From: JAIBCM01 sp041395165
GTDB taxonomy: Bacteria; Verrucomicrobiota; Verrucomicrobiia; JADLBR01; JAIBCM01
Direction: 5' to 3'
Assembly: GCA_041395165.1 (NCBI GenBank)
Contig: JAWLBA010000001.1
Span: 186,001-250,000, forward strand
DNA length: 64,000 nucleotides
Each line of letters starts with the position of its first letter. Positions within the stretch are counted from its first letter, which is position 1. Positions 55,452-64,000 of this stretch are shown here, in pieces. A model generated the notes under the pieces. The model ran no database searches and had not been told where the DNA came from. It saw nothing but the letters and a program-made list of their open reading frames with translations. Made by a program: the position numbers and the translations under genes.

Positions 55452-56432
55452 TCAAATTAAGGGGACAATGTCTTGCAAAGGACGACTGGTTTCAAAGGCT
55501 CTTAAATGATTAGTAAAATGTTCAACTAATCGCTCCTCTTCGTTGGAATGGCCGCCTCCGGTGTGAGGAGTGATAAAAAGGTTCGGAGTTTGCCACAGGG
55601 GATGATCAGGCGGTAAGGGTTCGGGTTCAGTGACATCAATAAAAGCTGCATTCAAGTGGTCGCTTTTTAATGCGTGCATCAGCGCCTCTTGGTTCACTGT
55701 GGGGCCGCGTCCGATGTTGTAAAAACGTGCACCCTTTTTCATTTGCGAAAAACGGTCTGTATTCATGAAATGATAAGTGGAAGCGCTGTCTGGCAGTGCG
55801 TTAATGACATGATCGGCTTGTTTCAAGGCAAAAGGTAAATTTTCTAAAGTGGTAAAGGTAATTGATGGATAAGTCATAGCATTGCGTTTCAAAGCTATGA
55901 ATTTAACATGAAGCGGGGTTAATAGTTCAACGAGACGTTTGGGAATGGCGCCGAATCCTAAAAAAAGAACGATTTGTCCATTCAGTAAATGAGAGTTAGC
56001 ACGAATTGGGTGAAACGGCCAACCGTGTGCACCGCGTTGGTTTTCGTGAGCTGCGGGTAATTGTCGATTGAGAGAAAGCATCATGGCCAGAACGTGCTGT
56101 GCGCAAGGCTCCGAGTAAACGTGAGAACTATTGGTAAAAAGAATATGATTATCTCGCAAAAATTTTTTGAAAGTTGGGTTATCGTAACGTGTGTAGCTTG
56201 CGGTGCTAAGATGAATCCATCGCAACTGAGTTGTTTTTAGCACGGCATCGGGATCGGGTTGACCAAAAAGAATTTGTGCTTGATAAAAATTAGCGTCTGC
56301 TGGTGTAGCCTCGACCACAGTTGCTGCGTGATGTTGCGAAAGTAATAGCCGATGTTCGCCAAGCGATTGAGTTAAAAGTTGAGTGGCTGAATTCTTCAGA
56401 GTCGCGTTGCACCAGATCGTGAGAGGCGTCAT
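55452..56432 (-). CDS. D-2-hydroxyacid dehydrogenase family protein
   Basis: The 326-residue protein has the catalytic triad of the D-isomer dehydrogenases: Arg in NIGRGPTVNQEAL, Glu in VTEPEPLPPDHPLW and His in ITPHTGGG. The NAD-binding Rossmann motif reads GFGAIP, with Pro in place of the third Gly. It oxidises or reduces a 2-hydroxy acid such as glycerate, glyoxylate or phosphoglycerate; the substrate cannot be told from sequence alone. It overlaps recR by 4 bases and is at the end of the dnaX operon. Confidence 0.85.
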   Translation of the reverse strand: MTPLTIWCNATLKNSATQLLTQSLGEHRLLLSQHHAATVVEATPADANFYQAQILFGQPDPDAVLKTTQLRWIHLSTASYTRYDNPTFKKFLRDNHILFTNSSHVYSEPCAQHVLAMMLSLNRQLPAAHENQRGAHGWPFHPIRANSHLLNGQIVLFLGFGAIPKRLVELLTPLHVKFIALKRNAMTYPSITFTTLENLPFALKQADHVINALPDSASTYHFMNTDRFSQMKKGARFYNIGRGPTVNQEALMHALKSDHLNAAFIDVTEPEPLPPDHPLWQTPNLFITPHTGGGHSNEEERLVEHFTNHLRAFETSRPLQDIVPLI

Positions 56433-57040
56433 AAAGCATTCACTTTTTTGCGATCTTGCAAAGCGCGTTTTAGGGTTAAACTATCAGCCAAATCGAGCGA
56501 ACTGCCTAAAGGCAGACCATGCGCGGGTTGAGTAATGGTGATGGATTGATCGCGAAGTTGTTCGAGCAAATAAAGTGCGGTCATTTCTCCTTCGACATCG
56601 GTGCCTAAGGCTAAAATGATTTCTTGCGTTGGCGTTTTTTTTAAGCGTTGAAATAACATGTCGAAATGTAGCATTTCTGGCCCTTTTCCTTCGATGGGGG
56701 AAAGTTTTCCGCCCAAACAATGATAAAGACCCCGATAAATATGAGATCGTTCTATGGGTAAAATATCATGCGGCGTTTCAACGACACATAATAATGTCGT
56801 ATCGCGTTGAGGGTCGCGACAGATTTCGCATAAATCATGTTCTTCCGAAAAAAAGCCGCATTGTTTGCAAGGTTTTATTTTTTGACGCGCCGATATTAAA
56901 TTTTCTGCCAAAGTTTCTGGCCAGGTTTGCGGAGTTTGCAACAAAGCCAACGCCATGCGTTCTGCGCTTTTCGTGCCGATTCCCGGCAAATGTCGCAATG
57001 CATGGATTAACTGTTTTAAAGTTGGCGGTAGATCGATCAC
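56429..57040 (-). CDS. recR: Recombination protein RecR
   Basis: The 203-residue protein has the helix-hairpin-helix LPGIGTKSAERMA, the C4 zinc finger (Cys 58, 61, 71, 74) and a Toprim domain (LCVVETPHDILPIERS, LALGTDVEGEMTALYL). It works with RecF/RecO to load RecA on gaps. Conserved position after ybaB and dnaX. Confidence 0.96.
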   Translation of the reverse strand: MIDLPPTLKQLIHALRHLPGIGTKSAERMALALLQTPQTWPETLAENLISARQKIKPCKQCGFFSEEHDLCEICRDPQRDTTLLCVVETPHDILPIERSHIYRGLYHCLGGKLSPIEGKGPEMLHFDMLFQRLKKTPTQEIILALGTDVEGEMTALYLLEQLRDQSITITQPAHGLPLGSSLDLADSLTLKRALQDRKKVNAL

Positions 57041-57104
57041 GTGAAGGAAGGGGTGAGAAGTCAGAAGTAAAAAGTTTTTTCTCTGTGTTCTCTATGGCTA
57101 ATGT

Positions 57105-57410
57105 TTAAAATCCTGGCAAACCGAGACCCGCAGTTAAAGAGGACATGCGTTGAGCGGCGTGATCTTTCCCTTTTTTAATGGCCGCATTGGCCGCAGTTAG
57201 AATAAGATCTTCTAAAATTTCAGTATCATTTTGCGATAGCACATCGGGCGACACTTTAATTTCCAGAAGTTGTCCTTCGCCATTGGCTTTGGCTTTTACC
57301 GCGCCTCCGCCACTATCGGCTTCGAAATGTTGGGCGGCAATTTCTTCCTGAATTTTTTGCATTTTATCCTGCATATCGCGGGCTTGTTTCATCATTTTTG
57401 CGATGTTCAT
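57105..57410 (-). CDS. ybaB: YbaB/EbfC-family nucleoid-associated protein
   Basis: The 101-residue protein begins MNIAKMMKQARDMQDKMQKIQEEI and has the family core with GGGAVKAKANGEGQLLEIKVSPDVL. It binds DNA as a dimer. Its start overlaps the dnaX stop by 4 bases; dnaX-ybaB-recR is the classical gene order. Confidence 0.95.
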   Translation of the reverse strand: MNIAKMMKQARDMQDKMQKIQEEIAAQHFEADSGGGAVKAKANGEGQLLEIKVSPDVLSQNDTEILEDLILTAANAAIKKGKDHAAQRMSSLTAGLGLPGF

Positions 57411-59035
57411 GATGTTTTTCCTTTCTTAATCTCTATAATTCGAGCGCCGAACCGTTCGAGCGCTTCTTTTATGAGAGGATCATTTTTAAATTCTTCTTCA
57501 GTTAAAGTTTGAGGTTGAGGGTCTGGAGATAAAATTTTCTGAGGCGCCGGCGAAGTCGGGCGCAGAGCGGGCGCACTTTCTTTTAATTCTACAACAATGG
57601 TTTTATTGGTGAGTTCATTGAGGCGCACTTGCAAATGCTGATCTTGTTTGGAGCCTTTTAGTAAACTTAGAGTAGAAGCTGGCGCTTCAATCAGCAATTG
57701 ATCTTGAGAAGAGGTAATGGATAAGCTGTTTCGCACTAAGGGTGTCAATTCTTGAGCAACCTGTTTCCAGGCTTCTTCTAAAGAAACTGTTTGAGGGGTG
57801 GTAGAAGCTGAGTTCGTAGCAAGCGGTAAATGGGATTCAGGCAAGGCAGAGAAATTATTATTTTTGATTTGGGCAATCAAAGTGTCGATTTCAATTTCGC
57901 GAGGAATTTCGCAAGCAGAAGCGATTGCCACTTCTAGCTGAATTTTGGGAGTGAGCGCATAACGAAGTTTGGGTTCCAAATGGGTTAAAAATTCAACCAA
58001 CCGCAATAATTTAGCAGGTGAAAGTAGTTTTTTCTGTTTTTCAAAAACTTTCTTTTGTTCGTCATTTAATTCTTTTTCATTGAGCGTCGGAGCGCGTTGG
58101 TAAATGAGCAAAGAACGTAAATGCGAAACGCAATCGTTTAAGATGCGTGTAAGATCTTTGCCTTGTTGTTCGAGTTCTGCAATCAAACGCCAAGCGGGCT
58201 CCGCTTCGCCTTTCAAAAGATTTTCTGCCAAGGCGATCACTGCACTTTGGGGTGGAAGGCCGAAAACTTCCAATACGTCAGACTCTTTGATGGTTTTGCC
58301 GCAAAAAGCGATGAGTTGATCCAAAGCAGATTGGGCATCGCGCATACCACCTTCCGCAAATCGCGCTAGGGCATCCAAGGCGGCTGGTTCGGCTTGGATT
58401 TTTTCTTGTTCACAGATCCATTGTAAGTGGTGAGCAATGAGTTCGGAAGGGATGCGACGAAGATCGAACCGTTGACAACGCGAGAGAATCGTAGGCAAAA
58501 CTTTTTGCACTTCGGTTGTGGCGAATATAAATTTCACATGTTCTGGAGGTTCTTCCAGCGTTTTGAGAAGCGCGTTGAAGGCTGCAGCAGTTAGCATGTG
58601 CACTTCATCAATGATATAAATTTTATAACGACTGTTCTGCGGAAGATATCGCACATCATCGCGCAATTCGCGCACCTGCTCTACGCCATTATTGCTAGCG
58701 CCGTCAATTTCTCGCACATCTAAACTTCGCCCTTCTGCAATTTCTCGGCAGTGGGAATCGTTAGGATCAAAGTCGATTTTAGGTCCGTCAGCGCAATTTA
58801 AAGCCATTGCCATAATGCGGGCGGTAGAGGTTTTGCCTGTGCCACGGGGGCCGACAAAGAGGTAGGCATGAGCGATTCGCTTGAGCTCAATGGCATTTTT
58901 CAGTGCGCGAACGATATGGTCTTGACCTAAAATTTGGTCAAACGTTTGCGGGCGATATTTTCGCGCTAAAACAAGGTAGTTGGAAGAGGTTGCAGCCACG
59001 TTGGTTAAATTAAGTGAGTATTTACTTTCAAGCAA
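57407..59035 (-). CDS. dnaX: DNA polymerase III gamma/tau subunit
   Basis: The 542-residue protein has the clamp-loader AAA+ motifs: Walker A GPRGTGKTS (62-70), IYIIDEVHMLTAAAFNALLKTLEEPP and the sensor FIFATTEVQKVLPTILSRCQRF. The zinc finger of DnaX usually has four Cys; here Cys 81 and Cys 96 are kept at the outer spacing, but the two middle positions are Asp 90 and Asp 93. Domains III and tail follow. It loads the sliding clamp. It is the first gene of the dnaX-ybaB-recR operon. The start could be internal. Confidence 0.94.
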   Translation of the reverse strand: MLESKYSLNLTNVAATSSNYLVLARKYRPQTFDQILGQDHIVRALKNAIELKRIAHAYLFVGPRGTGKTSTARIMAMALNCADGPKIDFDPNDSHCREIAEGRSLDVREIDGASNNGVEQVRELRDDVRYLPQNSRYKIYIIDEVHMLTAAAFNALLKTLEEPPEHVKFIFATTEVQKVLPTILSRCQRFDLRRIPSELIAHHLQWICEQEKIQAEPAALDALARFAEGGMRDAQSALDQLIAFCGKTIKESDVLEVFGLPPQSAVIALAENLLKGEAEPAWRLIAELEQQGKDLTRILNDCVSHLRSLLIYQRAPTLNEKELNDEQKKVFEKQKKLLSPAKLLRLVEFLTHLEPKLRYALTPKIQLEVAIASACEIPREIEIDTLIAQIKNNNFSALPESHLPLATNSASTTPQTVSLEEAWKQVAQELTPLVRNSLSITSSQDQLLIEAPASTLSLLKGSKQDQHLQVRLNELTNKTIVVELKESAPALRPTSPAPQKILSPDPQPQTLTEEEFKNDPLIKEALERFGARIIEIKKGKTS

Positions 59036-59368
59036 GTTAGGAAGGACATGGAATTTTGTCCAGGCAAAGGACTCAACCTGGGCTTAGTCAGTTAATTTTC
59101 ACTTCCATTGGTGTGATTCATAGTAAAACCCGGTGGACTTGTCCTATTAACCTCGCCCATACATTGACGCAAATCTCTGACAATCGATGGAATCTGTGAA
59201 GCAAATTCGCTTATATTTACTTTCTAAACCTTTAAAATGTGTTTCCGTGTTGATGAAAAAGAGGTTAAAGGCTAAAAACTTTAATTTTCTTACTTAAGAA
59301 TTTTCCTTTTATATTTTTCGGTGTCCTCTGTGGCAAATTCCTAGCTAAAGGTTAATTTTTTTGTCAGG
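59036..59368. other. Intergenic stretch between dnaX and the ABC transporter genes
   Basis: This 333-base gap lies between divergent genes. It contains short inverted pieces near 59043-59090 (GGACA/TGTCC, CCAGG/CCTGG), but I cannot assign an RNA. Bacterial SRP RNA genes are often next to dnaX; the conserved GGAA-tetraloop motif of SRP RNA was looked for on both strands and was not found. Confidence 0.35.
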
Positions 59369-60214
59369 ATGAAGGGGATGGTTTCCATTCAAATGGTTAA
59401 TGTGAGTAAGCGTTACACTACGAGTTGGCGTGGGGCAAAGGTGGAGGCGTTGCGCGATTTGAATTTGGAGGTGAGGGCAGGCGAGGTGTTTGGGTTGTTG
59501 GGGCCAAATGGTTCGGGAAAAAGCACGACGTTAAAAATTATTCTGGGTTTGGTTGAGGCGACTTCGGGTCAGGTTCAAGTGTTGGGAAGTTCGATTCGGC
59601 GTCTTGCTACGCGGCAACGCATTGGATTTTTGCCGGAAAGTCCTTATTTTTATCGTTTTTTAACAGGTGAAGAATTGCTTTATTTTTGTGGACGATTGTG
59701 TGGGGTTCCCAAAACAAAACTATCGCAAAGGGTGGATGAGTTACTGGTTTTAGTGGGTTTAGAAAAGGGAGCTAAGCGCGCGCTGAATACTTATTCTAAA
59801 GGCATGTTGCAGCGCATCGGTTTGGCTCAAGCTTTGGTGCATGATCCGGAGTTGGTGTTGTTGGATGAACCAACGGCTGGCGTGGATCCGTTGGGGTCGC
59901 GTGATATCAAAGATTTGATTTTAAGATTAAAACAAGCGGGCAAAACGGTTGTGTTATCGTCGCATTGGTTGGATCAAGTGGAGGAGGTTTGTGATCGGGT
60001 GGCGATTTTGCATGAAGGTCAAAAGGTTTTGGAAGGTGAGTTGAAAGATTTGTTGGCAATCAAGGATGAGACGCAGTTGGTTGTTAAGCATTTTCAAAGG
60101 GAACAGGAGTCAGAAGTGCGTCGTGCGCTGGAACAGTTGCATTTAGAATGGGTCGAATCCAAAAGTGTAAGGCGCGATTTGGAAAGTCTATTTATAGAGA
60201 GGGTGTCAAAGTGA
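59369..60214 (+). CDS. ABC transporter ATP-binding protein
   Basis: The 281-residue protein has Walker A GPNGSGKST (45-53), signature YSKGMLQRIGLAQAL and Walker B LVLLDEPTAGVDPLGSRDI. It is the DRA/NatA-type of ATPase that works with a separate permease. The stop overlaps the next gene (TGATG). The substrate is not known. Confidence 0.92.
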   Translation: MKGMVSIQMVNVSKRYTTSWRGAKVEALRDLNLEVRAGEVFGLLGPNGSGKSTTLKIILGLVEATSGQVQVLGSSIRRLATRQRIGFLPESPYFYRFLTGEELLYFCGRLCGVPKTKLSQRVDELLVLVGLEKGAKRALNTYSKGMLQRIGLAQALVHDPELVLLDEPTAGVDPLGSRDIKDLILRLKQAGKTVVLSSHWLDQVEEVCDRVAILHEGQKVLEGELKDLLAIKDETQLVVKHFQREQESEVRRALEQLHLEWVESKSVRRDLESLFIERVSK

Positions 60215-61086
60215 TGACGCGTGTTTGGTTGCTGGCGAAGGTGACGCTTTGGGAGGCGCTTCGACATCGTGTGCTGAATGTTTTGTTGCTGTTTGCGTTG
60301 GCTATTATTGGGACGGCCAATTTTTTTAGTCAGTTAAGTTTCGATGAACAGCTTAAGTTTGTGAAAGATTTTTCTTTTGGTGCGATGACGCTCATTGGCG
60401 TGTTGATGGCTGTGGTGTCAATGGCTCAGTTGTTGCCGCAGGAGGTTGAAAATCGCACGTTGTTTACCATTCTTTCTAAACCGGTTCGACGATGGGAGTT
60501 TTTAGCGGGAAAATGTTTAGGCATGGCGTTGACGTTGTTGCTGGCGTTGGTGATGATGGCTTTGGTGTTTGGTGTGGTTTTGAAATTACAGGAAAAGAAT
60601 TTGGAACAGCAAATTTTGCAGCAAATGCAAGAGACGGTTTCTTTGGAGGAAAAAGCGGAAGCGCACGAAACTTTACAGAAAATTCAGGCCGAAGTGCGCG
60701 ATCCTTATTTGTTCATGGCGTTTGGAATCATTTATGGGCGCTGGTTATTGGTGGCAGCGGTGGCGTTGTTGATTTCGACTTTTTCCACTTCGATGTTGTT
60801 TACGGTGGTGATGACGATGATGGTTTATGTGATTGGTCATTTGCAGTCGACGGCTCGAGAGATGTGGTGGCATGTGTCAGCTGGGGTAAGCACAATCACG
60901 AAAGGAATCCTTGTTGTTGTGAGCCTATGTTTTCCTGACTTTCAGATGTTGAGTGGTGTGGATAATATTGTGGTGGGTGCGGCGCCAAGTGGTTTGGATT
61001 TGTTTTATATTTTGGGCTATGTGGTTCTGTATGTTGGTGTGGCTGTGGGAGCGGCTTGTTTGATTTTTTCTCAACGGGAGTGGTGA
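60214..61086 (+). CDS. ABC transporter permease
   Basis: The 290-residue protein, taken from the ATG overlapping the stop of the ATPase gene, has six or so transmembrane segments (LLALVMMALVFGVVL, LLVAAVALLISTF and others) and belongs to the ABC-2 permease type. A charged helix at 130-160 separates two groups of segments. It forms the exporter with the upstream ATPase. Confidence 0.85.
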   Translation: MTRVWLLAKVTLWEALRHRVLNVLLLFALAIIGTANFFSQLSFDEQLKFVKDFSFGAMTLIGVLMAVVSMAQLLPQEVENRTLFTILSKPVRRWEFLAGKCLGMALTLLLALVMMALVFGVVLKLQEKNLEQQILQQMQETVSLEEKAEAHETLQKIQAEVRDPYLFMAFGIIYGRWLLVAAVALLISTFSTSMLFTVVMTMMVYVIGHLQSTAREMWWHVSAGVSTITKGILVVVSLCFPDFQMLSGVDNIVVGAAPSGLDLFYILGYVVLYVGVAVGAACLIFSQREW

Positions 61087-61087
61087 G

Positions 61088-61873
61088 ATGAAGGAAATCT
61101 CGCACAAGATTTTTTATAAAAAAAGCTATTGGTTGGTTGCTATTTTACTGTGGATTTCGTGGGGTGTCGGAAAACTGTTTTTAGAAAAAAAAGTGGCGCA
61201 TGAGTTGACGCCTTCGCTGAATTTGCGAGTGAGTGAACAGATGGGACAGGATGCGGTTTTGGCGTTGTTTAGCGGGTTTCGAAGTGTGTTAGCGGATGGA
61301 CTTTGGTTGCGAGCCAATTATCAATTTGAGCAGCAACAATGGTTGCCTATGCGAGAAGACATGGAGTTGGTTTGTTTGTTGCAACCGCGCTCTGTCTTTT
61401 TTTGGGAAATGGCGGTTTGGCATTTGGCATGGAATATGAGTCATGCTGCGCGTTATGATTTGAAGGAGCCTAGCTTGGCAAAGCGATTGAAGGCGGAGCA
61501 ATCTTATATTCTTGCGGGACGAAAATTATTGGATCGGGGATTAGAAAATATTCCAGATCGTTACGAATTGTGGGTGGCGCGAGGTTTTTTACGAGCGGAA
61601 AAGCAAAAGGATTACGAAGGCGCTGCGGAGGATTTTTTAAAAGCCACAACTTTTCCCGATGCGCCCGCTTATGTCTTTCGGCAGGTAGCATATCATTTGG
61701 AGCGGGCAAAAAAATGGCAGGAAGCTTATGCTTTTTGGTTAAAAATTTGGCGTTCCTTTCCCGATAAAAATGCGACACCGGAAATGCGTTGGGATCGGGT
61801 GCAAGCGCATATCGAGCGTTTGGAAGAAAAGTTGAACATCCCTCAGCAGCAAAAATTATTCCCTGGAAATTAA
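61088..61873 (+). CDS. Hypothetical membrane-anchored TPR-like protein
   Basis: The 261-residue protein has an N-terminal transmembrane segment (about 10-27, KSYWLVAILLWISWGVG). A helical region with TPR-like spacing is seen in ADGLWLRANYQFEQQQW, FWEMAVWHLAWNMSHAARYDL and ARGFLRAEKQKDYEGAAEDFL. It starts 1 base after the permease and is probably part of the exporter operon. It could help assemble or feed the exporter; no named family. Confidence 0.7.
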   Translation: MKEISHKIFYKKSYWLVAILLWISWGVGKLFLEKKVAHELTPSLNLRVSEQMGQDAVLALFSGFRSVLADGLWLRANYQFEQQQWLPMREDMELVCLLQPRSVFFWEMAVWHLAWNMSHAARYDLKEPSLAKRLKAEQSYILAGRKLLDRGLENIPDRYELWVARGFLRAEKQKDYEGAAEDFLKATTFPDAPAYVFRQVAYHLERAKKWQEAYAFWLKIWRSFPDKNATPEMRWDRVQAHIERLEEKLNIPQQQKLFPGN

Positions 61874-61920
61874 AAAATCTTTTCAAGGTCGCAAAATGAG
61901 AAGATAATAGCATTTGAGCT

Positions 61921-62641
61921 ATGAGATATGGCATTTTTGGGGATATCCACGGAAATTTAGAGGCTTTAGAAGCCGTTTTGTTTGATATGCAAGATCAAGG
62001 CGTAACGCATCCGCTATGCTTGGGGGATATCGTAGGTTATGGTGCGGATCCTGTGGCGTGTATGGAGTGGGTGCAACAGTTGAATTGCCCGATTGTAAGG
62101 GAAATCACGATGAAGAGGCTGCCAATGAAGGGTCGTTGATCATTTTAGCGAGCGGGCGGCTGTCGCGATGCAATGGACACGCGAACAGTTATCATCGGAA
62201 CAACGAAAATTTTTGAAAGAGTTGCGTTATCGTCGTCAGATGGGAGATTTTATTTTAGTGCACGCGTCTTTGGATTCACCAGGGCAATGGAGTTATATTA
62301 ATAACGCGTTGGAAGCAGCGGCTAGTTTTAATTATCAAATTGATCCGCTTTGTTTTATTGGTCACACGCATGTGCCACAAGTTTTTGTGAAAAATACGGA
62401 AATTGATGCGATGGAATTTTCTACGTTTACAGTAGAACCCAAACGCAAATATTTGGTGAATGCGGGCAGTGTTGGACAGCCGCGCGATGGCGATTGGCGA
62501 GCGTCTTATGTGATTTATGACGAGGAAGCGCGCACGGTTGAGTTGCGTCGAGTGCCTTATGATTTGGCTAAATCTCAAGCAAAAATTATTGCTGTGGGCT
62601 TACCAAAAAGTTTGGCGGATCGTTTAGCTGAAGGGAGATAG
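61921..62641 (+). pseudogene. Calcineurin-like metallophosphoesterase (YfcE/MJ0936-like), frameshifted
   Basis: The motifs are clear in three frames: MRYGIFGDIHGNLEALEAV, GDIVGYGADPV, then GNHDEEAANEG in another frame, then FSERAAVAMQWTREQL and FIGHTHVPQVF, NAGSVGQPRDGDWRASY in a third. Two single missing G bases, near 62098-62101 (AGGG) and 62137 (TTG), restore one 240-residue protein. It would hydrolyse phosphodiesters with two metal ions. Shown as a pseudogene as written. Confidence 0.82.
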
Positions 62642-63615
62642 ATGCGAGTTTTGCTCATTAAACCGAGCAGTTTTGGTGATGTGATCCATGCGCTCCCAAT
62701 TGCAGCGGCTTTAGCGCGTCATCCTGGGGTTGAAGCTGTGGATTGGGTGATTAATCGGGAGTATGCGAGTTTGCTGAAAAATAATCCTTATGTGCGAAGG
62801 GTTATTGTTTTTCCTCGTAAGGAATGGGGGGGCGGGACGTTGCGAAATTTTTTATTGCAACTGCGACAGGATTCTTACGAGTGGGTGATTGATTTGCAAG
62901 GGCTTTTACGCTCGGGTTTTATCGCTGGAGCAGCACGAGGACGCCGCAAAATTGGCATGAGCGATTGTCGCGAAGGCGCAGGATTTTTCTATCGAGATAA
63001 AGCGCCGATTTCCGAAAGCCACGCCATCGCCCGTTATCGTCAAGTGCTTGATTTTTTAGGTGTAGCTTGTGAAACGTTGGAGTTTCCTTTGCCTGAAGGC
63101 GTTGAGGTCATGAAAAATGTTCCAGATTCTTTTATTCTTGTTCATCCGTTTTCGCGTTGGTCAACAAAGGCATTGCCGAAGGATTTGATTTTGTCTTTAG
63201 CTAGGCGATTGGTATCGCAGAAATTAGTTGTTGTGGGTCAAGGTGAACCTTTTGATATTGCTGAAACTTTGGATTTAACGAATCAAACGAATTTTGAACA
63301 ATTACTTGATTTGATGCGACGAGCGCAGGCGGTGATTTCTTCGGATTCCGGTCCGATGCATGTTGCCGCGGCGCTGGGAAAACCTTTAGTTGCTTTGTTT
63401 GGGCCAACAAGCCCGAAAAGACAGGGCCTTGGACGAAGAATTCGCGAGTATTACAACTGGATTTGCCGTGTATTCCTTGTTTGTCACGAAAGTGCCAGAT
63501 TGTTGAGACTCAAGCATGCTTACGCCAAGTTTCAGTAGAACAGCTCATGGAAGCTTTGAATCAGGTATTTTCAGAAGGTCTAAGCATTGAAAGCTTGTTG
63601 GTTAAGGCAACCTAG
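62642..63615 (+). pseudogene. Glycosyltransferase family 9 (heptosyltransferase-like), frameshifted near the end
   Basis: The protein starts MRVLLIKPSSFGDVIHALPIAAAL and has ISSDSGPMHVAAALGKPLVALFGPTSP, both typical of GT9. After PTSPKR the frame breaks near 63420. The other frame continues TGPWTKNSRVLQLDLPCIPCLSRKC, the expected C-terminal motif, and runs to the TAG at 63613-63615. Adding one G after AAAAG at 63420 restores it. GT9 enzymes add heptose or similar sugars to the lipopolysaccharide core. The stop of the phosphoesterase directly precedes its ATG. Confidence 0.82.
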
Positions 63616-63630
63616 GATAAAAAGCAAAGT

Positions 63631-64000
63631 ATGAAGTATTGGGTTTGGATTTTTAGTTGTATTGGTTTCACACTCACGGCACAAAGTCAGGTGCAATTGC
63701 AGATCGTGCGACCGCGAGTGAATTATCTTTTGTATGAGCCGATTGTTTTGGAGATCGTGGTCAAAAACGAAAGTGGAAAAACTTTAAAGTTTCAGGAACA
63801 AGGCGGACAGAGTTGGCTGCGATTTTTAGTGAAACGCTCCAATGGACTGTTGGCACGTCAAGCGCGCGATTTTTCGTTGCCTCCTTTAATTCTTGAGCCT
63901 GGTGATATGGCAAAATTTAAATTCGATTTGGTGCCTTATTACCAAATTCGCGAAATTGACTCTTATGAAGTTTCAGCTGTTTTACAATCGCCCGATGGTG
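63631..64000 (+). CDS. Secreted hypothetical protein, N-terminal part (cut by window edge)
   Basis: An ATG at 63631 begins a frame of 123 codons open to the window end. The product has a signal peptide (residues 1-18, ending TAQSQ) and a beta-rich part (LLYEPIVLEIVVKNESGKTL) like an immunoglobulin-type or cohesin-like fold. The remainder is outside the window, so the family cannot be stated. Confidence 0.65.
   Translation, partial: MKYWVWIFSCIGFTLTAQSQVQLQIVRPRVNYLLYEPIVLEIVVKNESGKTLKFQEQGGQSWLRFLVKRSNGLLARQARDFSLPPLILEPGDMAKFKFDLVPYYQIREIDSYEVSAVLQSPDG

Noticed and set aside
59036..59368. SRP RNA gene next to dnaX
   Set aside because: The conserved GGAA tetraloop core with flanking purines was not found on either strand.
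60492..60938. 148-codon open frame inside the permease gene
   Set aside because: It is a shadow frame; the permease frame has the membrane segments and couples to the ATPase gene.

Overview
The window is about 64 kb of a moderately AT-rich bacterial chromosome with densely packed, mostly complete genes. The gene content suggests a Gram-negative member of the Planctomycetes-Verrucomicrobia-Chlamydiae group, most likely Verrucomicrobiota. The pointers are a CT398-type zinc-ribbon coiled-coil protein, an HpnH-type radical SAM enzyme, a DUF2851 protein, a type II secretion operon with PilMNO-like L/M components, and many secreted or membrane proteins without clear family. This placement is inferred from gene content only; no rRNA is present.

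Layout. 1-6 kb: the start of a copper-type P-ATPase (cut by the edge), a BtpA-family protein, a DUF2851 protein, an S1C/PDZ protease-like protein lacking its active-site His, an IS200/IS605-type element whose transposase has an altered HUH motif, and nagA. 6-14.3 kb: an accessory island of six Ala-rich, mostly helical orphan proteins, interleaved with a methyltransferase, a small unknown gene and hpnH. Five of the six end in an Arg...Trp box, in most cases followed by a Pro/Ser/Thr/Gln-rich tail. 14.3-25.2 kb: housekeeping genes (yebC, ald, a zinc-ribbon/ribE/ribD/TPR operon, a CPBP protease, comF, accD, folC, tRNA-Phe, a DCC protein) and a cloverleaf-like inverted-repeat element at 20.75-20.88 kb. 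25.3-32.2 kb (minus strand): a PHP phosphoesterase and a partial complex I cluster, nuoB-C-D-(lipoprotein)-E-F-G, without nuoA or nuoH-N. 32.3-44.1 kb (minus strand): a type II secretion operon gspE-F-(secreted protein)-G-H-I-J-K-L-M-(GspC/P-like)-D.

44.1-49.97 kb is a run of secreted or membrane orphan genes. Three of them (a TPR-like protein, a large secreted protein and a DUF3592-like protein) are broken by frameshifts, yet their protein sequence reads on across the breaks. 49.96-64 kb: cobA-hemD (frameshifted), glycogen phosphorylase, a class III aminotransferase (frameshifted), a D-2-hydroxyacid dehydrogenase, recR-ybaB-dnaX, an ABC exporter, a frameshifted metallophosphoesterase, a frameshifted GT9 glycosyltransferase and the start of a secreted protein. 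All frameshifts I detected lie to the right of 44.5 kb, and several look like a missing base in a homopolymer. Local sequencing error is therefore as likely as real gene decay.

Working together: the gsp operon encodes most of a secretion machine for exoproteins. The nuo genes encode the NADH-input and Q-module arms of complex I, whose membrane arm must lie elsewhere. comF-accD-folC and dnaX-ybaB-recR are tight operons with 4-nt or longer overlaps. The best candidate for an undescribed system is the Ala-rich protein island at 6-14 kb.
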